This document shows, piece by piece, positions 17,638 through 26,603 of a DNA stretch of 64,000 nucleotides; within the stretch, counting starts at the first letter, position 1, and every line of letters starts with the position of its first letter. The DNA is taken from contig CP071308.1 of the NCBI GenBank assembly GCA_027563145.1, positions 35,701 to 99,700 of the forward strand. Reading direction: 5' to 3'. The DNA comes from Halocatena halophila. Its GTDB lineage: Archaea > Halobacteriota > Halobacteria > Halobacteriales > Haloarculaceae. A program made the translations under genes and the position numbers. The notes beneath the pieces were generated by a model that had not been told where the DNA came from, did no database searches, and saw only the letters and a list, made by a program, of their open reading frames with translations.

Positions 17638-17902
17638 TAGTATCCCACAGGTCGGGATACTGTAATCGGTCGACATCGGTGCTCACCAGGTGGTTGTCAC
17701 TCTCTGTGCCCTCGTCCATATCGTATTCGTCGATGTCCAGGAAGAGCAGCCCCATCGCACAGAAAAATTCCTGCAGCCATGAGTGGATGGCGGGTTGACT
17801 GGCTTGGACACCTTTGAAGACACGCTCCTCCAACCACAGGGTCGAACGTTTCTCAGAACAGACCTCGATACCGGTCAACCAACCCAGCAACTGTGTCAAC
17901 AA
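17318..17902 (-). CDS. Unknown protein, possibly truncated by the adjacent transposon
   Basis: 194 residues beginning MLTQLLGWLTGIEV, very acidic in the middle (FLDIDEYDMDEGTESDNHLV). CRRGSGSVAWYLAFELLGGTVGR and a Cys cluster SGCQQCKWCQ follow. The last third is present again at 20854-21122. The tail after HRWLEPTATML differs between copies, so the original C-terminus was probably lost at the transposon boundary. Family unknown; may be a pseudogene. Confidence 0.45.
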   Translation of the reverse strand: MLTQLLGWLTGIEVCSEKRSTLWLEERVFKGVQASQPAIHSWLQEFFCAMGLLFLDIDEYDMDEGTESDNHLVSTDVDRLQYPDLWDTIDADCRRGSGSVAWYLAFELLGGTVGRGGFTVMIEGIDATVIDGGGIPTSLLASGCQQCKWCQTTEDEYSVYSPTHRWLEPTATMLEQTITRRHRRDTIPLQACLP

Positions 17903-17929
17903 TCGGTTACTAACTTTGTATCGAGTTCA

Positions 17930-18125
17930 TTGAGAGCGACGACTGCCATCTTCGGAGTCATCGTTCGGAACGAGGTTGTCCGAAGTACCAGCATCGAATT
18001 CGATGGTGGCCGACCTGGCCTAGTCCTATTTGCGAGCGAACGCTATTCCTTCCTAAACATACTCTCACTTGATCACGGCCTCCAGCTCGGCGACCGTTGC
18101 CGCTACTGGCTTGACATCCACTACA
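17930..18125 (-). pseudogene. Serine recombinase remnant with several stops
   Basis: On the minus strand ATVAELEAVIK, EGIAFARK and ATIEFDAGTSDNLVPNDDSED align with the C-terminal part of the recombinase at 33619-34062 (ATFAELEAEIK, REGIAAARD, FDVGAEGYLTPNDDFE). Four in-frame stops separate the pieces. This explains the open frame on the plus strand here, which is not a gene. Confidence 0.75.
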
Positions 18126-18333
18126 TCAATAAAACCAGAAATTTAGCGCCTATTCCTCTAAGGTTTGGTGAACATAAGAATATAGGAACAGATATGATAC
18201 AGCAGTGTATATAAAATTGCTGGAGTCTGAGATTTATAAAGATGATACAAGAAATGTAATGTTACCAAAATTCTGATTGGAATACTCCTAATCTAGTAAT
18301 AAGGCATAAGTGAATAGGACAGTAATTAATTAT

Positions 18334-18684
18334 ATGGGGATTGAGAAAACAATACAATCATACTATAAATTCGTTGATGAGGGAGACTACAAAAATATGT
18401 TTTCTTTATTTACTGACGATATCGTTTATACTCGTCCTGGTAGGAAACCATTAGAGGGAAAGGAGGAATTTCAAACGTTCTACCTTGAACATCGGCCGAT
18501 TGGAGAGAGTCACCACACTGTTGATACCCTCTACATTGACGGGGATACTGCTATTGTCCAAGGTTACTTTGATGGGACATTAGATGGAACACCAGTATCG
18601 TTTGGATTCGCTGATATCCATCAATTCAATGATGATTATTTAATAACGAGACGATGGACCTACACCGACCGCGGTACAGTGTAG
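18334..18684 (+). CDS. SnoaL/NTF2-like protein
   Basis: 116 residues from MGIEKTIQSYYKFVDEGDYK. The early helix with FVDEGDYKNMFSLFTDDIVYTRPGRKPLEGKEEF is the start of the SnoaL-like (NTF2 fold) family, followed by beta strands DTLYIDGDTAIVQGYFDGT and GFADIHQFNDDYLITRRWTY. Such proteins are small-molecule isomerases, cyclases or binding proteins, and one beside terpenoid genes is of interest. AT-rich DNA and position between two transposon copies suggest transfer. Substrate unknown. Confidence 0.8.
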   Translation: MGIEKTIQSYYKFVDEGDYKNMFSLFTDDIVYTRPGRKPLEGKEEFQTFYLEHRPIGESHHTVDTLYIDGDTAIVQGYFDGTLDGTPVSFGFADIHQFNDDYLITRRWTYTDRGTV

Positions 18685-18839
18685 TCCATAGAAATTATGT
18701 GTATAGGAACTGCAACTAAAACCCGGCGAATTAACCATTTAAGATATGTTACTTTTTAATGGGTAATGTCGAGTATATCGATACGCTCAAAGTCAAACCC
18801 CTCGGCTCCTAAGAGAAATAGCTAGTGGAGAAAGCACAC

Positions 18840-18921
18840 CGATAGAGGCCTTCTCGTGCGAAGAATTCCCAATTTCCGACACCACCTACCTGAATAGAAC
18901 CCATTTACAGAAGACCACACT
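18840..18921. repeat. MITE-like end sequence (second copy at 33291-33378)
   Basis: CGATAGAGGCCTTCTCGTGC near the start and CATTTACAGAAGACCACAC with TCCGAAGT at the end are shared with 33291-33378. It abuts the transposon end at 18929 head to head, giving the palindrome ACTCCGAAGTcctAACTTCGGAGT. It is probably a solo end of a related element. Confidence 0.5.
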
Positions 18922-19128
18922 CCGAAGTCCTAACTTCGGAGTGTAAACGCGCATAGTTGGCCTGGAGTTTTGATTCTGTGAATATTCAGTCGAAATATGC
19001 TCTCGTGCTGTACGATTTAGGATTGTAATTGGTATTCAAGAAGTATACTGTGAGAACGATCGATCTGGGTCGAATTTGCAGAGAGCTACCGCTCAATATC
19101 TCGTCTCACACGGTAGTAGAGAGCCTTT

Positions 19129-20799
19129 CTAGCCAGGATCGAGCTGGAGATGGATTGCGATCCAGTCAGCGAGCTCTCCAGCAGTAAGCACCGGCGGTCC
19201 TACCGTCAATTCTCGGGAGACCGTGGCCTTCAGCAGCACATCCGTAAGCCGCCAGACGTTGTACATGAGGACGCCAAACACGAAGTAGTAGAACCGCAGC
19301 GTGTGATCCTTTGAGGACGTTCGTGCAAGGAAGTGCTGTTTGATAGATCGATACTCGGCCTCGATCCACCACCGATTGGCATAGCGGTGTACCCACTTCT
19401 CTGCGTGTTCGGGCTTTACCTGCTTGTTCGTGATGAACACCTGTGTGTCGTCGCCAGTACGACTCGTCACGAACAGCACTCGACAGTCGTGACTTCCATT
19501 TCTGGCGGTGACCGTTGCCTCTTCGACAGCCAGATCGTGGCCATCTTCTTCCATTCCTTCGATATACGTGGCTTCAGGATTCCGTTCGATCTTTGGAAAG
19601 AGATAGGTGACGCCAAGATTAGCCAGTGTTTGGTAGACCTGGAACGATTCAAATCCTCTATCGGCGAGGACGAGATCAATCGAGACGAATTCCTGGGCTC
19701 GTCGCACAAGCCGTCGAACCGTACGATGGTACTGATGTGGAAAATTCTCGTCCCACCCTGAGCTCTCGATCACCGGTTCAACAGCGAGGACGATCGGCAT
19801 GCTCTTGCCCACCAGCGACAGTGTCGCGAACTTGTAGGCCTTCTCGCCTGAGTCATCGATTCCGCTAACTTCAGAAGGAAGCTTACCGTCAGCGTGGTAC
19901 TCCCACGTCGTAATGTCAATCGCAACTGTGACGGGGGGTTGAAGAATCTGGAGGTGGTTCACTGCATCAAGGAGATTCTCGATCGACCGATCGAAGCCTG
20001 CTTGAATCGTCTCGGGGGTGTATTGTTTGATTGTTCGGAGATGGGTATCGCCGTGAGGAGTGTAGTCCTTGCCGAAGAAATTCTCCATCCGTGATTGCCC
20101 CTGCGGTGTTCCAGAGCCGCCAAGTGCCATCAGTGCCTGAAGCTCGTCGAAGCGACTGTCGGGGTATACCGCATTGCCAGCCCGACCAGTATCGAACGCT
20201 CCGAACACTGTTTCTCGAGCGTGCCGGACGTGAGTTCGAATCTGGCCCTCCGTAAACTCAGGCGTGTCACGCTCACGAAGATCTGAATCCGATACACCGA
20301 CGTGCCGTGGGGGTCGTACGTTGAGTGCAACGTCGCTTTCGTACGCTTCCTCCACGAGTTGCTCACTCACCGCAAGAATGGTTCGTTTGGTCTCCTCCGA
20401 AAGACTATGATCCCAAACAGATGCCACCGTTTGTCGTGTGGGTGCTGTGTTGTACTTCCCGAATTTTGCCGGATCGAATCCGAGCCGAGTAGCCCGGTTC
20501 TCTGTTGAAAGGAACTCATAGAGGCCATTCCAGGAGAGTCCAGCAAGGTCACGGCAGAATAACGCACGAATGAGTGGTTCAATGTCGTATTCCAACCCCT
20601 CAAAACGTTTGATGTCTTCGTCGTTCACCATCTGGCCAACATTCATATGTCGAACGAGATCTACAAGCGTCGGTGCTGTTTCTAGTCGATCGTGAACGTC
20701 GTCGACCACTGGCTCAAGAGGGTTCACATCATTTCCTGTGACATTTCGAGGGTTTCTGAAGGACCGATTTGAGGAAGAGAACCGATCAACACTGGCCAT
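19129..20799 (-). CDS. DDE-type transposase, copy 2
   Basis: 556 residues, nearly identical to copy 1 at 15640-17310 with scattered substitutions (for example QYTPETIQAGF for SYSEEQIQVGF). The same Asp, Asp, Glu motif residues are present (AIDITTWEYH, LADRGFESF, WWIEAEYRSIKQ). The frame is intact. Mosaic differences suggest some age since duplication, or gene conversion. Confidence 0.88.
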   Translation of the reverse strand: MASVDRFSSSNRSFRNPRNVTGNDVNPLEPVVDDVHDRLETAPTLVDLVRHMNVGQMVNDEDIKRFEGLEYDIEPLIRALFCRDLAGLSWNGLYEFLSTENRATRLGFDPAKFGKYNTAPTRQTVASVWDHSLSEETKRTILAVSEQLVEEAYESDVALNVRPPRHVGVSDSDLRERDTPEFTEGQIRTHVRHARETVFGAFDTGRAGNAVYPDSRFDELQALMALGGSGTPQGQSRMENFFGKDYTPHGDTHLRTIKQYTPETIQAGFDRSIENLLDAVNHLQILQPPVTVAIDITTWEYHADGKLPSEVSGIDDSGEKAYKFATLSLVGKSMPIVLAVEPVIESSGWDENFPHQYHRTVRRLVRRAQEFVSIDLVLADRGFESFQVYQTLANLGVTYLFPKIERNPEATYIEGMEEDGHDLAVEEATVTARNGSHDCRVLFVTSRTGDDTQVFITNKQVKPEHAEKWVHRYANRWWIEAEYRSIKQHFLARTSSKDHTLRFYYFVFGVLMYNVWRLTDVLLKATVSRELTVGPPVLTAGELADWIAIHLQLDPG

Positions 20800-20853
20800 C
20801 TCATCATCGTGGGAAGCAAGCCAGTAGAGGGATCGTATCTCTTCAGTGTCGAC

Positions 20854-21122
20854 CTAGCGATGGCTTTCAAGCATAGTCGCAGTCGGCTCCAGCCATCTAT
20901 GTTTGGGACTATAGACCGAATATTCGTCCACAGTCGTTTGGCACCACTTGCTCTGTTGGCATCCACTAGCGAACAGTGCCGTGGGAATACCACCACTGAT
21001 GACAGTTGCATCGATAACTCCGATCATGCCTGTGAATCTACTTCGTCCCACTGTACCTCCGAGGAGTTCGAATGGCAGGTAACAGGCGACTGAGCCACCA
21101 CCCAGGCGGCAGTCAGCATCGA
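20854..21122 (-). pseudogene. 3' remnant of the unknown gene next to transposon copy 1
   Basis: Reads LPFELLGGTVGRSRFTGMIG, then IDATVISGGIPTALFASGCQ and SVYSPKHRWLEPTATMLESHR, matching the last third of the 17318-17902 protein. The upstream two thirds are missing; the sequence switches to unrelated DNA at 21123. Confidence 0.6.
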
Positions 21123-21138
21123 GGGCTACTCATGCTTG

Positions 21139-21702
21139 TCAGTGTTTGTCCGTGTCCTCGCCAGACTGCGTCACAATGTCACAGCCAAGGATACTCTCGA
21201 TATTCTGTCGGATACACTCATCGGCGAGCCCGACCATCTCAACGGCTTCTGACCGGCTCATCTCGTAGAATTTCTGACGCCCGTCGTCGCGCTCGACGAG
21301 CAGTTTGTGCTCGTGTGGATGCCACTGTACAGGGGTGAGTCTTTTGCCGTGGTCTGACATGTCTATACGGACAGGATCACTTCCGTCCGATCGTGCAATA
21401 TAGGTTGTGAGGCCGCTCACAAACGTGGTTTCAGCTGTGTTGGTCTGCGGTGGATTGGACGAGTAGGCAACGAGTTTCCCGTCTGGACTAACGGCACACG
21501 TGGCTGCGATCTGTGTATCAAGCCCAGGAAACTGGGGGAAGTCGCCATATTCATCGGTAGTTGGATTTCGCCAGCGGAGTGTGGTATCATCCACACGGTA
21601 GTAGATCAGCCCAGAAACTGGGTTCACAGCCCACAACAGACCTCTTCTGGAATCGAGAACAATCGCTCTTTCTCCCCTTCCACCGGCAAGCGATACACCC
21701 AT
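21139..21702 (-). CDS. TolB/WD40-like beta-propeller protein, probably N-terminally truncated
   Basis: 187 residues if started at MGVSLAGGRGERAIVLDSRRG. ATCAVSPDGKLVAYSSNPP and LTPVQWHPHEHKLLVERDDGRQKFYE are propeller-blade repeats of the TolB kind. DNA just upstream (21721-21975) is a prenyl synthase remnant on the opposite strand, so the first blades have probably been lost. The end (RQNIESILGCDIVTQSGEDTDKH) looks native. Function unknown. Confidence 0.55.
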   Translation of the reverse strand: MGVSLAGGRGERAIVLDSRRGLLWAVNPVSGLIYYRVDDTTLRWRNPTTDEYGDFPQFPGLDTQIAATCAVSPDGKLVAYSSNPPQTNTAETTFVSGLTTYIARSDGSDPVRIDMSDHGKRLTPVQWHPHEHKLLVERDDGRQKFYEMSRSEAVEMVGLADECIRQNIESILGCDIVTQSGEDTDKH

Positions 21703-21720
21703 GATGTGTTTCCTTCCGCA

Positions 21721-21975
21721 CATCGATAGCGCGGTCTGGGGGGAGCTGCTCCACACGTACCCGCTCATCCACGACGACCTCGCGGATAGCGACCGACTGC
21801 GCCGGGACGACCCACCTTCTGGGTCGAATACGGATAGGATAACGCGGTGAACGTCGGCGACATGCTGTTGATCCACGCCCTGGCCACCGAGGCAGAGGCC
21901 GCGCTCGAACCGCTGCCGACTCCCCACAGCGCCAGCGGCTGCGTGCTCTTAGGGCGTACTGCACCAGCAGGAACC
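21721..21975 (+). pseudogene. Polyprenyl diphosphate synthase remnant
   Basis: ELLHTYPLIHDDLADSDRLRRDDPP matches the first Asp-rich region of the intact synthases (ELLHTFSLIHDDLVDGD). After a frame change, NAVNVGDMLLIHAL is joined directly to LATEAEAALEPLPTPHS, which in the intact proteins lies near the C-terminus. So about 160 codons, including the second Asp-rich motif, are deleted. This is the third copy of the synthase in the window. Confidence 0.8.
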
Positions 21976-21986
21976 AGTAATACGCA

Positions 21987-23336
21987 TCATCCTTCTCTCA
22001 AACGGCGACTGAGGAGATTGACAACGTTACGGCTGCCCATGACTTCTGTTTCCATTGACGAGATGGCTGATTCCATTGCGTTGGTATAATAAATGCCATG
22101 ATCCAGTTGGAACGGCGGCCATAACAACGGCGGCTCATAGACGGGATATGCCTCCCATGAGAACCGTTCTATGTCTTCAATTGACGAAAACACCTCCAAG
22201 AACAGATCGTTGGGAACGATACTGGTTGCGGTGACGTGATAAATATTTGTCCCACCGTTTTCTCGAACAAGTGTTACGATGGAAGTGAAGGATTCGTCTA
22301 CATCGGTGGTCGTGCTGATGGCGTCCGGAAGGTCATCCTGAGCCCCGAGTTCAAAGTAGGTAGGATCAAGAACACCATTCACTAAGTTGATGTACATTGA
22401 TTGATACTCACGGTCGGAGCTGACGGGGGGAGCGCCACCGTTGAGTTCAATGTCAGTCTTTTCGAGCGGGGTGGCGATAATGACGGCGTCGTAGGGACCG
22501 TACTCCGTCGGCGGCTCAGCGGCTGTGAGCGTGTACGATCCTGTGTTGGCGTCGATCGCCGTGATTTTGGTCTCCATGTGGATCGTAGCAGATGCAGCAT
22601 CAAGGAGATGGTCGAGGAGTAGGCTGTTCCGTTCACGTATCGAATACCAACTGTTGGATGCTATTGCCTTAAACATGTAAAGATCGACAACCGCACTCAT
22701 CCGTGCGTCCTGCCCGTACAGCGTCCGCGAGATCGGATCGAGCACCTGATGGATACATGCTTGTGAAACGGCATGCTCGCGCAGATGCTCCATCGCTGAC
22801 TGTTGAGCAGTATCGTAGAGGTCAACCCTGGCAAGCATCTCGTCAGGCGACTTGAAGGATCCACCAGCCTCCAATACGTCATACAGGGAATTGAACTGCT
22901 TGAAGACGCGCCGAGACTGCCACCACAACCGGGGAAACGACAGCCCATACTTCCTGAGTATCGTCAGTCTGTCTCGGAGTGCGCCCGACATTTTTGCCAA
23001 GAAACGCTGTCCGTCCCAGATCCCGAAGGAGAGCCCCATCATCGGTGCATTCGTTGGTTTTTGACGGGGTTTTACTGGGTTGGCCAGCTCAAGGTTAAAA
23101 CGATCGACGTACTTCATCATGTAGCGGCTCTCGTCGTGGAACGCCGTCGCTCCTGTTTCGAAGGTGTCCGAGGCAAACGCCGTTTCGCGGATCCGTCCGC
23201 CGATCCGAGACTGTTGCTCGAATACATCGATCTCGATGTTAGTGAATTGTTGACGGGCGAAGTCCGCAGCTGCACATCCCGCAATCCCTGAACCGACGAT
23301 CGCGAGCTGGAGATCGGACCCTGTTGTTCCTGACAT
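21987..23336 (-). CDS. FAD-dependent oxidoreductase, prenylcysteine-oxidase-like
   Basis: 449 residues. LQLAIVGSGIAGCAAADFAR is the dinucleotide-binding GxGxxG; DVFEQQSRIGGRIRE is the conserved Glu and RxGGR segment of amine-oxidase-type flavoproteins; FETGATAFH follows. The end, HGIYYTNAMESAISSMETEVMGSRNVVNLL, matches the C-terminal signature I know from eukaryotic prenylcysteine oxidases. In those, the enzyme oxidises the thioether bond of farnesyl- or geranylgeranyl-cysteine. Beside prenyl synthases and terpene cyclases, an oxidative role on a prenyl compound is plausible. The substrate is inference. An AT-rich promoter region lies at 23480-23530. Confidence 0.8.
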   Translation of the reverse strand: MSGTTGSDLQLAIVGSGIAGCAAADFARQQFTNIEIDVFEQQSRIGGRIRETAFASDTFETGATAFHDESRYMMKYVDRFNLELANPVKPRQKPTNAPMMGLSFGIWDGQRFLAKMSGALRDRLTILRKYGLSFPRLWWQSRRVFKQFNSLYDVLEAGGSFKSPDEMLARVDLYDTAQQSAMEHLREHAVSQACIHQVLDPISRTLYGQDARMSAVVDLYMFKAIASNSWYSIRERNSLLLDHLLDAASATIHMETKITAIDANTGSYTLTAAEPPTEYGPYDAVIIATPLEKTDIELNGGAPPVSSDREYQSMYINLVNGVLDPTYFELGAQDDLPDAISTTTDVDESFTSIVTLVRENGGTNIYHVTATSIVPNDLFLEVFSSIEDIERFSWEAYPVYEPPLLWPPFQLDHGIYYTNAMESAISSMETEVMGSRNVVNLLSRRLREG

Positions 23337-23792
23337 TGCTTAGTTAAATTGCCCAGATATCTGGACAGCGGGCAGCCGTGGTGTGGTGCTGGTTCCGACA
23401 TCGGTCGCGCGCAATACCGGTTCACTAGGCAGCGGAGGGGATCTCTTCGAACGCACTGTTTGCTCAGATCTATTCGCCATAACAAACATTTATATTACAA
23501 CAACTTAATTATATTTATTTAGTAGTTATCATAACAATACTTCTGAAGGAAGCTAGCCCAGTTCGTCATTGGTGGCTTTATCCAGCCCCGCGTGAGGACA
23601 GGCCTCTGGTGAGCAGGACTACAATCCTCCAGCAGGATCAGCTCTCCCAAAATGGTATGAATACGGATAAGCACTCAATCCGAGAAGGGGTGAGGTCGGC
23701 AGTTCCAGCGCATACGTGTTTCGGCATGATCGGCGAGGCTGGGGTTCGGTGTTCCTTTTGCCAACTCCTTGCCTTGGTGGGTTGCTCAGAGC

Positions 23793-23838
23793 CTTAGCCA
23801 ACAAGATGCCCTCAATCGTCCACCGATTGTCGACTAAG
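23793..23838. repeat. 46-bp palindromic element, copy 1
   Basis: Ends CTTAGCCAACAAG and CGACTAAG are near-complementary. The same 46-bp element occurs inverted at 26349-26394 with three mismatches (43/46 identical). The pair flanks the third transposase. Confidence 0.75.
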
Positions 23839-23862
23839 GCAGCCCCTGCACCGTCAACACAC

Positions 23863-23881
23863 TGTCGAGTGGCACGAGTGG
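23863..23881 (+). other. Orphan oriA-type iteron
   Basis: TGTCGAGTGGCACGAGTGG matches the extended oriA iteron (compare 505-523) but lies 22 kb away in a gene-poor stretch. It may be a relic of an origin copy or a distant Orc binding site. The rest of 23337-24137 shows no gene. Confidence 0.45.
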
Positions 23882-24137
23882 CTTCGCCATCTATATTACT
23901 GTGATCGTCATCTGACCGCTTTCAGGTGCTGTACCCTGATTGACGCCGTAGTGTTCAATCGGATCGAGCGCAGCGGTACCCGCTCATCTCGGCGTTAGCC
24001 CCGAGATACCACTGGCGGCGGTCGTCGTCCAGCTGACGGCTCGTTCATCGGTGGCCGACGCTTGAACCGCCTGCAAAATTGACGTTATTATCTATTAGAG
24101 TTGCAGATATTATTTTTCCACACTCCGTTGGCTCTGC

Positions 24138-24319
24138 TATGGCATCGGTATCCTCATTCCGGAGGATCACGACGACATCGCAACATTCACTAAACGTGCA
24201 AAAGCACTCGGATACGATGCTGTCTGGGTGACTGAACTGTGGGTCGAGATGCGTACATCGCTCTCACAGTCGCCGCAGATCGGACCGAGACGGTCAAGCT
24301 CGGGCTTACCGATACCTGA
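24138..24319 (+). pseudogene. F420-dependent luciferase-like oxidoreductase remnant
   Basis: YGIGILIPEDHDDIATFTKRAKALGYDAVWVTEL is the N-terminus of an LLM-class flavin/F420 oxidoreductase. After a frame change RDAYIALTVAADRTETVKLGL continues the family pattern (strand, then T..V.LG). TGA ends it at 24317-24319; the remaining about 250 residues are missing. 24320-24575 shows nothing I can name. Confidence 0.7.
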
Positions 24320-24575
24320 AACCGACTAAAATCGATGCTTCGGTCAATAGTCGATCTCCGCATCCATTCATCATGACGCATGATCCGAGCACCACGCGTC
24401 TCCGAACCGACAGTGCCTAGGCGGGCGTCCTGGCGAGGAGACGGCAATGGCTTCAGTCTGCGTGGCGACAGCCTCAGTCAGCCAGTCGACGACACGCTCA
24501 ATTGTGAGCCTGAGTAGGTCACCATGACGCTCACCTCGAACTGGATATGGGTCGAACGCCCAAAGAGGTGCTGCA

Positions 24576-26178
24576 ATGAATGCAGTGGCCTCACTTGAAA
24601 TGGGACTTAACAACGCACAGAAACGGCTCGAAACAGCATCATCACTCGTCACGTTCGTTCGACAGCTACATCCAACACTGCTCCTCCAAAACGCAGACGA
24701 CACGGAGTTTGAGACACGAACATACGACGCAACACCACTCGTTCGGGCACTGTTCTGCCGTGAGCTCGCCGGCCTCTCGTGGAACGGGCTCTATGAGTAC
24801 CTCTCGACCGACGAGCGAGCCGTCCGCCTGGGCTTCGATCCCGCGAAATTCGGGACGTACAACACGGCCCCGACGCGCCAAACGCTCACGACTGCGTGGG
24901 ATGTGGGCCTCTCAGATGAGATCAAGCGTGCTATTCTCTCGTTGAGCGAGCGCTTCGTCGCTGCCGCCTATCAGAACGATGCTGCACTCGATCTCCGGCC
25001 ACCACGGCACGTCGACGAGTCCGAGTCTGATCTTCGTGGCCGTCATGTTGGCGAATTCTCGAATGAGCAGATTCGAACACACGTTCGACACGCGCGGGAG
25101 ACGGTCTTCGGAGCGTTCGACTCTGGACGGGCAGCGAACGCGACGTATCCCGACAGCCGGTTTGACGAACTCCAAGCACTGATGGTGCTGGGTGGCTGTG
25201 GCACGCCGCAGGGCCAATCACGAATGGAGAATTTCTTCGGCGAGGACTACACCCCCCCACGGCGATACCCACCTCCGGACGATCAAGAACTATTCACAGG
25301 CGCAGATTCAAGCGGGCTTCGAGCAGTCGATCGAGAATCTCCTCGATGCCGTGAATCACCTCCAGATCCTCCAACCACCCGTCACCGTTGCCATTGATAT
25401 CACGACGTTGCCCTACCATACTGAGGACGACTTACCCAGCGATGTCAGCGGGATCGATGACTCGGGAGAGATGGCCTACAAATTCGCGACCCTCTCGTTA
25501 GTCGGCAAGAGCATGCCGATTGTCTTCGCCGTTGAGCCAGTGATCGAGAGTTCAGCGTGGGACGATAATTTCACACATCAGTACCATCGAACGGTCCGAC
25601 GGCTGGTGCAACGAGCCCAGGAGTTCGTCTCGATTGACCTCGTTCTCGCAGACCGAGGATTTGAATCGTTCCAGGTCTATCAAACTCTCGATAACCTGGA
25701 TGTCACCTATCTCTTTCCCAAGGTCGAACGATCACCCGAGAAAACGTACATTGACGAGATGGAACAGGAAGGACAAGATGTGGCCGTCGAACAGGCGATG
25801 GTCAGAGCCAGACATGGGAGCCATGAGTGTCGAGTACTGTTCGTCTCGGGTCGGAATAGTGACACACAACCATTCATCACGAACAAACGGATCATTGCCG
25901 AGCACGCAGCAGCGTGGGTGAATCACTACGCCAATCGGTGGTGGATTGAAGCTGAGTATCAATCAATCAAACAGGAGTTTCTCGCACGAACATCCTCCAA
26001 AGATCATACCCTGCGATTCTACTACTTCGTGTTCGGTATCCTCATGTACAACGTCTGGCGGCTCACGGATGTGATGCTGAAAGCGACAGTCTCACGGGAG
26101 TTGACGACTGCTCTGCCAGTCGGGAAAGCGGTGGATAGAGTGACAGCTCTCTCCAACCACCCCAATATGAACGACTGA
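24576..26178 (+). pseudogene. DDE transposase, copy 3, broken by a frameshift
   Basis: The first frame runs from MNAVASLEMGLNNAQKRLE to about 25255 and matches the intact copies through MENFFGEDYTP. A run of C at 25252-25258 has one base more than expected (the intact copies read DYTPHGDTHL), and the second frame resumes with PHGDTHLRTIKNYSQAQI to 26178. Motif residues (AIDITTLPYH, LADRGFESF, WWIEAEYQSIKQ) are all in the second frame. Divergent from copies 1 and 2. A programmed frameshift is possible but unlikely. Confidence 0.85.
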
Positions 26179-26281
26179 CACCGGAGACAAATCGTGGACC
26201 AACGCCATTCCTGATACGTCCATCTGGGCTGCTTTATCTCTACGATAGATAAGAGAACAAAAGTTGCTGAGGAGCTATTCA

Positions 26282-26302
26282 CGTTTACACTCCGAAGTTA
26301 GG
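26282..26302. repeat. Transposon end motif
   Basis: CGTTTACACTCCGAAGTTAG is the complement of the end motif at 15442 and 18929 and marks the 3' end of the third transposon. Its 5' partner was not found. Confidence 0.65.
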
Positions 26303-26348
26303 GCTGGGTGAGATGTTCGCCGTCGACGAGGAGAGTAGGGACTTTGGC

Positions 26349-26394
26349 CTTAGTCAACAATCGGTGGACGATAGAGGGCATCTTGTTGACTAAG
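26349..26394. repeat. 46-bp palindromic element, copy 2 (inverted)
   Basis: CTTAGTCAACAA at one end and TTGTTGACTAAG at the other are exact complements, so a single copy folds into a hairpin. It is inverted relative to 23793-23838. The two may be ends of a larger element that includes the third transposase, or two copies of a tiny MITE. Confidence 0.75.
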
Positions 26395-26603
26395 ACTCTG
26401 TCCTCAATCCTGCCGGTTTATTATAGAAGTCAGAAATCCACCTGTGCTCCGTGCCGATCGGGACGTACCCGAACTCCTCCTTAGTTGCGTGTTTCTGTAT
26501 ATTCACGCAACTCAGCTATAACCACCCCTCTGAGACACACTATTCCGTCACGTTCATGGATGAGCCACTGGGGTCCCACTGCTGGCAGCCAGCGATGAGG
26601 GGA

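Larger units (their letters stand above)
18929..21122 (-). mobile_element. 2.2-kb duplicated segment, copy 2, with DDE transposase
   Basis: Direct-repeat partner of 15442-17637. It starts at CCTAACTTCGGAGTGTAAAC and ends after GGCAGTCAGCATCGA. The two copies are 1.3 kb apart in the same orientation, so recombination between them would delete the SnoaL gene. Confidence 0.75.

Noticed and set aside
17783..18214. 143-codon open frame on the plus strand
   Set aside because: The minus strand here is a recognisable serine-recombinase remnant; the plus frame is its shadow.
25250..25262. Programmed frameshift in transposase copy 3
   Set aside because: Copies 1 and 2 encode the same protein in one frame, so the extra C in a C run is more likely a mutation.
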